Positions 53,746-63,300 of a DNA stretch of 64,000 bases are shown here, in pieces. Location: positions 1,116,001 to 1,180,000 of the forward strand of contig CAWIVH010000001.1 in NCBI GenBank assembly GCA_963839475.1, in the 5' to 3' direction. The notes beneath the pieces are model-generated. The model searched no databases, was not told the DNA's origin, and saw nothing but the letters and a program-made list of their open reading frames with translations. This DNA is from CAWIVH01 sp963839475. GTDB taxonomy: Bacteria > Acidobacteriota > UBA6911. Each line of letters starts with the position of its first letter. Position 1 is the stretch's first letter. Made by a program: the position numbers and the translations under genes.

Positions 53746-54632
53746 ACGACGTTGTTGCGCCGGGTGATTTCGGGCAGCTTGCCGCCCGCTTCGAGCGTCA
53801 GGGCCCCACCTTTGCGCTCCCAGCCGGCCGGGAGCGAAAGCGTCGCTTTATAGATTTTGGGCAGCAGGTCCAACGGCGCCTTCATCGGCTGCACTGGCGC
53901 TGAAGCCAGGGTTTTGCCTTCCTTGTCGCGCAGCACCAGCCTGGATTCCGACGCATCGACTGCTCCAAGACTGTGCACTGTAACCAGCATCGTCCGCCCG
54001 TTCACGATCACGTCCTCATCGCTAATGCCGAGGTCGGGCCGTGACCAGTACGGCATGCCCTTCGTCACGATCGACAGCTCCAGCACCGTCACTGTGCGCG
54101 GTGCGAAAGTGATATCTACACCTTCCGTGCGCTCGAACGGCAGCGTCCTCTCCTGGAAGTTCAAGAGCGGGCCATCAGCAGCAGCCCGGGTTCCCTGGCT
54201 GATCTTCCAGGTTCCCGGCAGGACGTCCCACCCCGTCATCCGCGCCTTCACCGGTAACGAGTCGAGGTTGTAGGCGATGAGCTTTATGTGCTCCGGCGTA
54301 CCTTTCTGCACTGCTATTGCGACCTTCTCTTCGCCGTCAGCCTCCGCGAAATTCCAGCTTAGGACGTGGCCGGGGAGCAGCGAGTTGCGCACCATCGCGA
54401 CTCCGCCGAGGCGCGCCCGCTGAAGTTCGGCAGTATCGACGCTCACACGGTCGATCCACAGGCTGCCCTCGGTGTTGATGTATTCACGCAATGCAGAGGC
54501 TTCCGCCTGGTCCGTGTAGAGTCTTTCGAGCAGCCCGGGATTTCCCGTCAATTGAAACCAGAAGTGACGCAGTTCAATCGGCCGGCCAATCGCGGACGCG
54601 CCTGCGAGCCACGAATGATTTGCGATCCCCAA
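53736..54632 (-). CDS. 3' part of frameshifted LamG secreted protein
   Basis: The third segment of one large gene. It opens as GIANHSWLAGASAIGRPIELRHFWFQLTGNP, continuing the middle segment's ...LAMTGLDKDW when one missing base is restored in the CCCC run at about 54626-54629. It ends in an Ig/CARDB-like domain, SDEDVIVNGRTMLVTVHSLG and LPAGWERKGGALTLEAGGK. No ribosome site precedes it. The complete protein would be about 1,270 residues. Confidence 0.6.
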   Translation of the reverse strand: MGIANHSWLAGASAIGRPIELRHFWFQLTGNPGLLERLYTDQAEASALREYINTEGSLWIDRVSVDTAELQRARLGGVAMVRNSLLPGHVLSWNFAEADGEEKVAIAVQKGTPEHIKLIAYNLDSLPVKARMTGWDVLPGTWKISQGTRAAADGPLLNFQERTLPFERTEGVDITFAPRTVTVLELSIVTKGMPYWSRPDLGISDEDVIVNGRTMLVTVHSLGAVDASESRLVLRDKEGKTLASAPVQPMKAPLDLLPKIYKATLSLPAGWERKGGALTLEAGGKLPEITRRNNVVYF

Positions 54633-55747
54633 TCCTTATCGAGTCCCGTCATCGCAAGTACATCATTCCCGATGACGTTTAGCATCCGGGGGCCGATCTC
54701 GATCAGCGGCTGGAGATACTTGCGATCGCCGGTCCAGCGGTAGGCAGCCCACAATACCGGCCAGACGCGCTCAACGCCCCCGCCGGTCAGGGTGGCGGCC
54801 AGGTCCCTGTCGGTCTTGAATTCGATGCTGGTGCGCAAAACATAACGCCCGTCTGCATCAGCCTTGCGATGCGCGATGATGCCGTCCGCCAATTCCAGCA
54901 CCCACTGGCGCACGTGCGGGTTGCCATTGAACTCCACCAGCATCAGCGCCGGATGCAGCACCAGATAGGACGATGGTTTGGTCCAGCCCCAGACGCCCTC
55001 TTCGGCAATCCTGGTTCCACTGTAATAAGAGGACCGGAAATGCCGGTGCCCCGCTGAGTTTATTCCGGTAATTTTCTCGATACCGTTGGCGGTCTCCATC
55101 GCGCGCTCGAGTTGTTTCGGGCTGCTGTAGTCCAGCGTCAGCGATTGACCGAGTGCCTGGATTCCTTCTTCATAACTGTGTAGCTCGTCGGCTTGGATCG
55201 TCGGCAGCCCGTTGGTGAACATGCCGTTTTCGTAGAATGCCTCCATTTCGCGCAGCAGCGAGCGCCGGATTTTTTCCGGATTAGCGCCCATCAGCGCGGT
55301 GCCCGGCCACCAGTTAGTCAGGTCGCCGTCATCGGACAGCCCTCCGCCGAGCTCGCCGTTCTCGATCTGCCGCTTGTCGATGTACCAGTTCACGAAGCTC
55401 TTGAGATAGCGGAATGCCTCAATCTGACGGAACGCCCATCCCGGAACGCCCTCAGGCACTATCCCAAGTTTCACCGGCGGCTTCGGCTGCTCCTTGTTGT
55501 TGTCGTACCAGTATTCGCGTCCCAGCTTGTTTTCGGGATCGATGCGAAGCAGATCGGTGAGGTCGGTTTCGAAGCGATTGTACAGGCTGAGGCGCCGCGA
55601 ATTCGGGTGTTCCTCGATGATGTGCGCGTAATTGTCGCGGGCCTGGGTCAGCCGGTCGATGACATGCTCCGACTTTCGCCTCCTGGAGCGGCTTGAAAAC
55701 GAGCCGGACTTCAGCGCCGTCGAGCGCCTGAGGGCCGAAATCTGCAC
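54548..55747 (-). CDS. Middle part of frameshifted LamG secreted protein
   Basis: The second segment of the LamG gene. From about 55676 the sequence HVIDRLTQARDNYAHIIEEH is coherent with the first segment, and it includes an alpha/alpha-toroid-like region with GIQALGQSLTLDYSSPKQLE, SSYYSGTRIAEEGVWGWTK and AAYRWTGDRKYLQPLIEIG. Two single-base gains lie near 55748 and 55675, between which the frame encodes ADFGPQALDGAEVRLVFKPL. The carbohydrate-related reading is by resemblance only. Confidence 0.6.
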   Translation of the reverse strand: MQISALRRSTALKSGSFSSRSRRRKSEHVIDRLTQARDNYAHIIEEHPNSRRLSLYNRFETDLTDLLRIDPENKLGREYWYDNNKEQPKPPVKLGIVPEGVPGWAFRQIEAFRYLKSFVNWYIDKRQIENGELGGGLSDDGDLTNWWPGTALMGANPEKIRRSLLREMEAFYENGMFTNGLPTIQADELHSYEEGIQALGQSLTLDYSSPKQLERAMETANGIEKITGINSAGHRHFRSSYYSGTRIAEEGVWGWTKPSSYLVLHPALMLVEFNGNPHVRQWVLELADGIIAHRKADADGRYVLRTSIEFKTDRDLAATLTGGGVERVWPVLWAAYRWTGDRKYLQPLIEIGPRMLNVIGNDVLAMTGLDKDWGSQIIRGSQARPRLAGRLNCVTSGFN

Positions 55748-57576
55748 CCGGCGCCGGCGATCGTCAGGTACAGCGCCTTACCGTTAGGCAAAATCCGGTC
55801 ACGGGTATCGAGCCAGATGGTGTGCGGCTCGCCGGGCTTGACCGAGAAACTGACATCCATCATGTTGCGCAGCGGCCAGACCGGATCCTTAACCTGAATG
55901 TTGACCGGAAAGTATAGGCCGTGAGTGGGTTTGACTTTCAGTGCGGGAAGATCGATCGCGATCCCGTCGAGGCCGGCCTGCATGTTCATCCACGTATAGG
56001 AAAATGCCCGGGCGGGGCCGGTCTCGAGGTCTCTGAAATCGGCCGGAATGAGGACATGCACAATGGGCAGCGATGGGATTGAACTTCCTGTGCGCGGCGT
56101 CCGTGGAGCGCCGGCCGGCAGCGCCACCACGGTCGTGCGCTCGTCGGACAGGTAACGCCCCTGGATGAAATCCACCAGCGGCTTCACCGTCGGTTGGTCC
56201 GGCTCGGCGGTTGCCGTGAGCTTATAGGTCAGCTTCGCGACATCGGCCGGTTCCTTCCCGGCAGTGAGGTTCAGCACTTCGAACTCGCCGATTGGTTCTT
56301 CCTGTTCGATATTCGTGAACCGCACGGCGCCGCCGCGGAGCGGCTCCGGCAAGCGGTGGATGGTCCGCTCTTGTCCCTTCGGACGATCGAACAGGGGCTT
56401 TTCCGATTTCGGCTCCTCCCCCCGCACCTGCTCGGCGAGCGTTATCTTGCCCCAGGCTGCGCCGGCAATTTCGACCTGGTTCCACGGCTCGTCGGGCAGA
56501 AAGAAGGTAACCGATTTGCCGGAAAGTGAGTAGCAGTCCCAGTCGGGAAGTGGAAAGTAATCGTTGCGCCCGGGCAGCCGCGAGCGGTTGTAGACGCCGG
56601 GCCACGTGGTCTCGCGGATCCCATCGGTGCCTTTCCACCACCAGCGCTTCAGATCGTAGGCGTCGTGGATCTCGACTTTGCGGATGCCGACATCACGCGC
56701 TTCGAGGGGCGGCGGATATTCGCCCGGCCGGTTCCAGCCGTAGCGGTACCACCACTCCTGCCGGTCGTCACCGGCATTCACGTTTCGCTTCACCTCGGGA
56801 ATCGCCTGCGGGACCTCGTTGTGTGCGAGTGAGGCGACATTGCCGTCCGAGAGCATCCGGTCGTAGATCCGGATTTCGTCGATGTCGCCGCCGCGGACGA
56901 AATTGTAGGCGCTCTGGACCTGCATCGGCGAGATGATGCGCGAGTGAGGCCCGAACTGGTCGAGGCCGGCGTAGAGGATGGCCGCCCCGTCCTTCCTGGC
57001 CATCAGTTTGCCGTTCACATAGAAACGGATTCCCTTCGTCTCATCCCAGGACAACGCCAGGTGCGTCCAATCGTCCGGCCCCGGGAATGCAGGCATCGCG
57101 GTGGAGACGCGGATGCGGGACAGGCTGGCATCGGTCACGAAGGCGTCGAATCCTTTTCCGTTATAATCGATGCGCAGCCAGGCCATGTCCCAGCTCGAAT
57201 GATCCGCGTACCCCACCCGGAAAATCGGGAACTCGGTCGGGCCGACCGGTTCGCGCGAGCGCCAGAAAAAGGACAGCGTTCCCCGCTCTGCATAGATATT
57301 GCCGGGGGCCCAGTAGGAGAGGACCTGCATATGCCCGCACTGCAGGCCTTCCCCTTTGGCGCCGTCGCGAATCACCGTCACGTCGCTGGCGAAATTCGGC
57401 CGCGGATTGCCACCAGCCGCATAGTCTGCGTTAAGCCCGCGGCTGCCCGAAAGGAGGAAGAGAAGGCCGGGTTCGCCGGGAGCCTGGCCCCCAAGGCTCA
57501 AGGCCAGCAGCAGGATGCACAAACATACCAACGAGAGTCGAGTTGCCATGGATAAGTTCAAGGGTTTGTCCTTCAT
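55711..57576 (-). CDS. 5' part of frameshifted LamG secreted protein
   Basis: The first segment, with a signal peptide (about residues 10-32, RLSLVCLCILLLALSLGGQ), then a LamG/concanavalin-like domain (YAERGTLSFFWRSREPVG, WTHLALSWDETKGIRFYVNG, GDIDEIRIYDRML). The rest to about residue 605 is strand-rich with no family I recognise. After LTIAGAG the frame is lost. It lies 44 bases before the propeller gene at 57621-58901 in transcription order. It may bind or cleave a glycan at the cell surface. Confidence 0.7.
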   Translation of the reverse strand: MKDKPLNLSMATRLSLVCLCILLLALSLGGQAPGEPGLLFLLSGSRGLNADYAAGGNPRPNFASDVTVIRDGAKGEGLQCGHMQVLSYWAPGNIYAERGTLSFFWRSREPVGPTEFPIFRVGYADHSSWDMAWLRIDYNGKGFDAFVTDASLSRIRVSTAMPAFPGPDDWTHLALSWDETKGIRFYVNGKLMARKDGAAILYAGLDQFGPHSRIISPMQVQSAYNFVRGGDIDEIRIYDRMLSDGNVASLAHNEVPQAIPEVKRNVNAGDDRQEWWYRYGWNRPGEYPPPLEARDVGIRKVEIHDAYDLKRWWWKGTDGIRETTWPGVYNRSRLPGRNDYFPLPDWDCYSLSGKSVTFFLPDEPWNQVEIAGAAWGKITLAEQVRGEEPKSEKPLFDRPKGQERTIHRLPEPLRGGAVRFTNIEQEEPIGEFEVLNLTAGKEPADVAKLTYKLTATAEPDQPTVKPLVDFIQGRYLSDERTTVVALPAGAPRTPRTGSSIPSLPIVHVLIPADFRDLETGPARAFSYTWMNMQAGLDGIAIDLPALKVKPTHGLYFPVNIQVKDPVWPLRNMMDVSFSVKPGEPHTIWLDTRDRILPNGKALYLTIAGAGCRFRPSGARRR

Positions 57577-57620
57577 ACCTCACGGAGGAAGGATGGACAA
57601 CCAAGCTCAAACGCGGCTTG

Positions 57621-58901
57621 CTAGGCCCCGATCACCGAAATGTATTTGAAATCCCTGATTCGGATCAGATGGCTGATGCGCGAGCTTTCTCCAAGATAGA
57701 GAGCACCATCTGCCCCGATCACCAGTGTATCGATTTTGTAAACCGTCCAGCCGCGATCATGAATGACGCCCAGTTCGCGCAGGTCTCCTGTTCTGGGGTT
57801 GTAGCGGAACAACTTGCTCACCGCGTCATCCTCTCCACCGACACCGTAGACCATGCCGTCCTTGCCGATCGCCAGCGCGCGGATGCGCTGCTCCCGGATC
57901 GGCTTGCCCAGGCAGATCACTTCACCACTTTGCGGGTTCAGCCGGAAGAGGTATCCATCCGAATACGATCCCCCATAGATGATTCCGCCGGCGTCCTTGA
58001 CCAGGGAATCGACTGAAACCTCGGTGATGATTGCATCTTCAGTGCCGATCATGAGCGGCATTTCAATCGAAGTGTCGATCAGCTTGTCCTGCCGGATATC
58101 GTACTTGAAAAACAGTCCCTGGTCGCGCGAGCCCCAGACATTTCCCTGGTTGTCGCAAATGATGGCCCGGGGAGGAAAGTAGCGCTTCCGCCACGGCGAA
58201 CCGCCAATGGATCGTTCCCAGCCCTTTCCTTTTTCCTCTCCGACATCCGTGACCACAAGCTTGCCCGTAGTTTCGCCTTTGGCGGCGCCAAGATATTCCT
58301 TGATGGTCGCCATGATGTCGCCGATGACTCGTATTTTTCCCGTTGAAAGGGTGTAACTAAAAAGGAGGCATGAAGGGGTTGTGACTCCGTAGAATATATT
58401 CCTGGCATCATCGGAGGTCATGGTATAGATTCCCTCCCCCTCGCTGACCACCCCCAGATCGGTCACCCTGCCGGATTTGCGCTCCAGGCGGAAAATGTGA
58501 CCCGACGGCTGCTTCTTGCCTGGAAGCGCATCGGTCCAAGTCCCTCCGTAGATATTTCCGTCCGAGCCGGACAGGAGCGAGTGCCAGATCTTCTGCTGTC
58601 CGCGAATTACCGGACTGAGTTTGCCGACAATTTCGATCTGATCTCTATTGAGACGGAATAGGTAACATTCCTTGTTCGGCTTGTCGGAGGATGTGCCTCC
58701 GTACACGGTTCCATCGGGCGTATGAACCAAGGCCGTTATTGCCGTTTGCCCGTAAGGTATTTCTCCGCCCGATTCCCTTGTCAGGTCGATGAGTTGACCT
58801 GCTAGCCAACGTTCGGCGATGGCCGGAGATACGGCCATCAGGCATGCGAGGACAGTGCCGACAATTATGATTCTGTTGACGTTCGCGTTGTTTTTTAGCA
58901 T
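57621..58901 (-). CDS. Secreted beta-propeller protein
   Basis: A 426-residue exported protein with a signal peptide (VNRIIIVGTVLACLMAVSPA, then IAE). The rest is about seven repeats of the form G-x-I/V-YGGT or LFRL, such as DGTVYGGTSSDKPNKECYLF and GNIYGGTWTDALPGKKQPSG, the pattern of a seven-bladed propeller. No catalytic residues are evident; binding or a lyase-like role is possible, as in propeller enzymes acting on uronides. ATG 58901 precedes a basic N-terminus. Confidence 0.7.
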   Translation of the reverse strand: MLKNNANVNRIIIVGTVLACLMAVSPAIAERWLAGQLIDLTRESGGEIPYGQTAITALVHTPDGTVYGGTSSDKPNKECYLFRLNRDQIEIVGKLSPVIRGQQKIWHSLLSGSDGNIYGGTWTDALPGKKQPSGHIFRLERKSGRVTDLGVVSEGEGIYTMTSDDARNIFYGVTTPSCLLFSYTLSTGKIRVIGDIMATIKEYLGAAKGETTGKLVVTDVGEEKGKGWERSIGGSPWRKRYFPPRAIICDNQGNVWGSRDQGLFFKYDIRQDKLIDTSIEMPLMIGTEDAIITEVSVDSLVKDAGGIIYGGSYSDGYLFRLNPQSGEVICLGKPIREQRIRALAIGKDGMVYGVGGEDDAVSKLFRYNPRTGDLRELGVIHDRGWTVYKIDTLVIGADGALYLGESSRISHLIRIRDFKYISVIGA

Positions 58902-58992
58902 CACCGTTCCTCTTTGCATCTCAGTTCTATGGCCTGATGATCACCGACCCGGCGCCGGTCTTTGCCGGGCTGATGCGTTTTCCACCCGGACT

Positions 58993-59613
58993 CTACTTAG
59001 TTTCCGTAATGATTTTGTTGTTGTTGGGATTGAAAACCAGGAGGTATGAATTCGATGGGTCTCCGCCATGGACATTGAAATAGACCTGACCGTCGTGATA
59101 GGTCGCCCCATAACAATAAAACGCAGGTATGCTTTCCCGGCCGACGAATCCCAGGCTTGTTCTTTTGCGCTCGGCAATATCGTAGCGCATGATCTGGAGC
59201 CCTCCCTTAATTTCGTCGCCATGCGAGCCCGCGATGTAATAGAGGGTCTTCCCGTCAGGCGTGATGGTGAGGTTGGGGCTGTAGACAGGGCCTTTTTCCG
59301 TAACGGCGCCGAGTTCGTCCAGATTTCCGCTGACAGGATCGAATTCGAACATCCAACCCCCGGCCGTGGTGCAGAATACCTTTCCGTCGGTAGGGCCGCG
59401 CCCCATGACGTGCACGCGGAGCGCGTCATTCTTAGGCAGAGCAGTCTTTGTGTCGACGAGATCGTCGACCGATGGATCATATTTTACGAAGCATCCGAAA
59501 TTGTTGCTCAGCCAGACGGTATGATCCCTATAGACAAACATATCGCGCCCCCACTGAAGCCTCTTGTTGTTTGGCCCAGTGGGGTGATACGTGACGGTTC
59601 CGAGGTTCCGCAC
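58993..59613 (-). CDS. 3' part of frameshifted beta-propeller protein
   Basis: The continuation of the next entry. It reads RNVRNLGTVTYHPTGPNNKR, then WMFEFDPVSGNLDELGAVTE and YLLVFNPNNNKIITETK, again propeller strands. The break is one extra base in AAAGACCCGC near 59621; with that corrected the strands run on from FLIYSLK. Alone it has no signal peptide or ribosome site. Confidence 0.6.
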   Translation of the reverse strand: MRNLGTVTYHPTGPNNKRLQWGRDMFVYRDHTVWLSNNFGCFVKYDPSVDDLVDTKTALPKNDALRVHVMGRGPTDGKVFCTTAGGWMFEFDPVSGNLDELGAVTEKGPVYSPNLTITPDGKTLYYIAGSHGDEIKGGLQIMRYDIAERKRTSLGFVGRESIPAFYCYGATYHDGQVYFNVHGGDPSNSYLLVFNPNNNKIITETK

Positions 59614-60289
59614 ATTGCGGGTCTTTAAGAGAGTAGATCAGGAACTCGCTTTGCGGCCAGGCGAGCATGTAGAACGTGTCCCGTTCGACGTCGAGATCGG
59701 CGGCGATAATGCTTGCGTAACGATGGGGGATTCCCAAATCCTGCGTTTGGCCGGTTTTGAGATCGTACTGGTAAAGATGACCTCCCATGTAAGCCGAGGG
59801 ATGGACCATGTGTGTGTACATGGTGGCATAGCTGCCGCCGATCATGCCGGCGAAATATAGCTTCCCATCCTTCCCTTCTTTCACCCCGGTGTGGATCTTG
59901 GAGTCCCACAACCCGTCGGCGCCGATCTGATGCCCAAACTGTTTTCTAGCTTCGAATACCATGTCCATCATGCTGGTGCGGGGATCGAACCGGACCAGCC
60001 AGATGGATGCTCCCAGATCGGAGTGTGTGGCCGGAGGAAGGTACAACCGGCCGTCGGATGCCGCGATCAAGCTTCCCCAGAAGGAGTGCAGGTTGCGGTT
60101 GATGGACAAGGGATAAGCTTTTGCCGTCTTATGGTGAGTGCCATCGATCCATAACTTGACCGTGATTTCGTGGTTGCCGGCGTTGAACGACTCGATCAAC
60201 TCCTGGCTTTGCAGCGAGCAGAATATGGATGAAGCTATGATTGCCGCCGCAGCAAAGCCGAGCCTCGTTTTTTTGGTTAGAAAGTTCAT
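59528..60289 (-). CDS. 5' part of frameshifted beta-propeller protein
   Basis: Signal peptide (MNFLTKKTRLGFAAAAIIAS and following) then propeller strands such as GSLIAASDGRLYLPPATHSD and GKLYFAGMIGGSYATMYTH. The sequence becomes unrelated after FLIYSLKD, where the other frame takes over. With the correction the protein has about 430 residues, like the propeller at 57621-58901, to which it is distantly similar. It lies 81 bases after the TonB receptor stop in transcription order. Confidence 0.6.
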   Translation of the reverse strand: MNFLTKKTRLGFAAAAIIASSIFCSLQSQELIESFNAGNHEITVKLWIDGTHHKTAKAYPLSINRNLHSFWGSLIAASDGRLYLPPATHSDLGASIWLVRFDPRTSMMDMVFEARKQFGHQIGADGLWDSKIHTGVKEGKDGKLYFAGMIGGSYATMYTHMVHPSAYMGGHLYQYDLKTGQTQDLGIPHRYASIIAADLDVERDTFYMLAWPQSEFLIYSLKDPQCAEPRNRHVSPHWAKQQEASVGARYVCL

Positions 60290-60370
60290 GAACCCATTCC
60301 TCCGAATCGGGCCGATCCGGGGAGGTGTGTATCATTTCACTCCCCCCGGATCCACTCCCGCATCGATCCG

Positions 60371-63300
60371 CTAAAAGAACAGTTTGGCGGAATATTGCAT
60401 CGCGCGTCCGTAGTAGCCTGACGCCTGTGTATTCGTGCGTCCGAAATCCGAAGCGCTGACAGTCAGAGTCGGGTTGGCCCAGTTCATGCCGTTGAAGGCA
60501 TTATAAGCTTCCCACCGTATTTCAAGTTTGAACCGTTCCGACAGTTGGACGCGCTTGGCAAGGGCCAGGTCCACGTTGGACCAGCCCGGACCGGTGAGGT
60601 TGTCGTAATACCAGGGATTGGAGCGCCGGGTATAGGCCGGCTGGACGGCAAAGCCCTTCACATCAAACCAGTAGTTGCTCGGGCCAACCTCGCCGATCTT
60701 GGTTACCGAAGCCGGCGCAACCATGGTGGCGAAATTCAGGTATTGGCCGGAACTGTGGGTAAATGTTCCGGATAGCTGCCATCCTCCTATGAACAAATCC
60801 AGGACGGGGGACATATCTGCGCCAATGGCTTTGCCCCTTCCGATTGGGAATGCATAGGTTCCTGCGGTGGTGATCCGGTGTTTCGGATCGTAGGAGTAGC
60901 CCAGGTTGACCCCGGTGCCGCCGGGAGGAGTATAAGTTCCGTCGATCCAGGTGAGCTTCCCGTCATATTCATCCTGAATATCGTAGTAAGCCTGGGTGCG
61001 CTGGCTGGAGTAGGCATAGGAGCCCAGGAATGAAAAGCCCGCCGAGAATTGACGCTGAAGCCGGATCTGAAACGACTGGTAGCGTGACTTGCGGACATCA
61101 GCGGCCGTCTGCAGGATGGCGCCGTACTGGGGATACGGTATCAGGAGCGAGGACGTTGCGACCGTGGCTTGTTTCCTCAAAGCGCCCGGGAAGGTCTCGG
61201 GAGTGCCATAATTGTAAAACGGATTCGCCACTGTGGTATTCAAGGCTGCGCCGTATTTGTAGGTGAGGCGCGGATCCATCAGGTTCACCTGTCTGGTCCA
61301 CTGATCACGGCTCACGAAGTTCATAAACCAGGTGACGTCGAGAATGATGTGGCTGATCAGTTCCCTCTGAGCCGAGATGTTGATCCGGTCGCTGATGGGT
61401 GTCCTCTGCTTGTATTTGTCGATAGTGACGGGGTCCCCCATCAGCGTGTAGCGTCCGTACTGTTTGCCGTAGGCCGGTGTCAGGCCTTGCGGGAACGGAT
61501 TCGCCAGGAAGACCTGGGGAATTCCTGTCAGCAGGGGGTTGGCGTTGGTTGTGGGCGAGAACGCGCCGAGAGGGAGCTCTCCGTTCGCATCCCGGTCAGG
61601 CATAATCAATGAAGTTGGCGTAAAGAACCGGCCATAGCCGCCGCGGATGGCCGTGGTTTTATTCAACCTCCATGCCACCCCGACACGGGGCATGAACTGG
61701 AACTTATCGGCACTGGTACCCCTCTTGTTGTTATCCGATGTAAAATAGAAAGCCCCATTATAGAGGTAGCTGTTCTGACCGGTCGATTCAGCCATCTTGG
61801 CTTTAATGTCAGCGGGAATTTTCGGATCAATGGTGGCCTGCATGCCAGGTACAGGGTCGTTGAGGTCCAACGTCTGCTGGATGCGGGTTAGCGGGTCCCA
61901 GTATCCGCCTTCGTACTCGTAGCGCAGCCCCAGGTTGAGTGTCAGGTTGTTGCTGAGTTTCCAGTCGTCCTGAACATAGAATCCATACATCTCGGTATTC
62001 GCCGTCTGCATCGGGGTGTATTGCACGAGGGAGTTGCTGGGATCAACAGCGCCCAGCAGGAAGCTGGCCCACGGGGTTCCCGTCTTGGCATTGGGGCTGG
62101 AAAAGGTGTTGGCGGTTTCCCTGGCGATGAACTGGAAAGAGGCGTAACGGAATCGCGCAGCCTGGCCGCGCTTCCAGCGGATTTCGGATCCGATCTTGAG
62201 GAAATGCTTGGTGAAATAGTGATTGAATCTGGCATGCATGCTGTAGCCGTCCGGTTCCTGGTACCAGAAATTCTGTACGCCAAACAGCCCACGGGCAGTG
62301 GTGTCAACGACTATATAGGGAGCGTACACCAGCGGGCGGCCTTCCATATAAGGCTTCCACCAGCCGTCCGGCCAGAAGCTGCTGTAGTCTCCGATATTCA
62401 TTTCCGGGTAATCGCGCTTGTCTTCCACCTTGTAAAAGCCGCCGCGCAGGTTTATGGAGGTCTTAGGGCTGAAGTTATAGACGGTGTCGCCAGCGATATT
62501 CCAGCCGTTGCGTTTGCTCCCCTGGACGTTGCGCAGCTTGAGCGGATCGTGCCCGTCCGTAAAATCGGTCGTATCCTGGTTGGTGTGTATCCGGCTGACC
62601 CGGGCGAACGCCTTCCAGTTCTGGTTGATCTGCCAATCGGCACGCGTCGAAAAGTTGTAGTAATGGAAAATGTTTTCCTGGTTGTACTTGAAGTTGTTGA
62701 GCCCGGTCTTGTCATCCCCTGCGTTGTTCGGGTCCCACAGGTTACCCAAAATCTTGGTCGCCAGCGGATCCCATCGCGTTGACGGAATTTTGTTGCCGGC
62801 GAAAACGGTGCGGGTATAGGTCTTTCCGTCGGCTCCGAGTTTGGTTGTAAGAGGATCGTAGATGATCCTGGGGGTGCCATCGGCATTGACCGATTGCGAA
62901 AAATCGCCCTGCCTCTCGAGCGCAGTTGGCAACGTATAGTTGCCGGGCACTGTCTGGGTGTTTTCGATCTTCTCGAAGATCCCGAAAATGAAGAGCTTGT
63001 TCTTGATGATCGGGAAGCCGATGCTTCCCCCGGCGGTCCAGTACGGATTGTTGTTGTGCCTCCGGTTGGTCCGGTCGCTCAATGCATTCAATTCGGGACT
63101 GCGGCCATAGTAGTAGGCGGTGCCATGAATATCATTGGATCCGGACTTCATCGTGATAATGGCAATGCCGCCGGCGCTGTGCCCGAATTCAGCATCGACG
63201 GAGTTCTGCTGCACCGTGTATTCCCCTACGGCGTCCATGGGCGGCGTGTACCCCAGTTTGTTGCCGGCTATGAGCGGAGTGCCGTCCAGCAGGATGTCAT

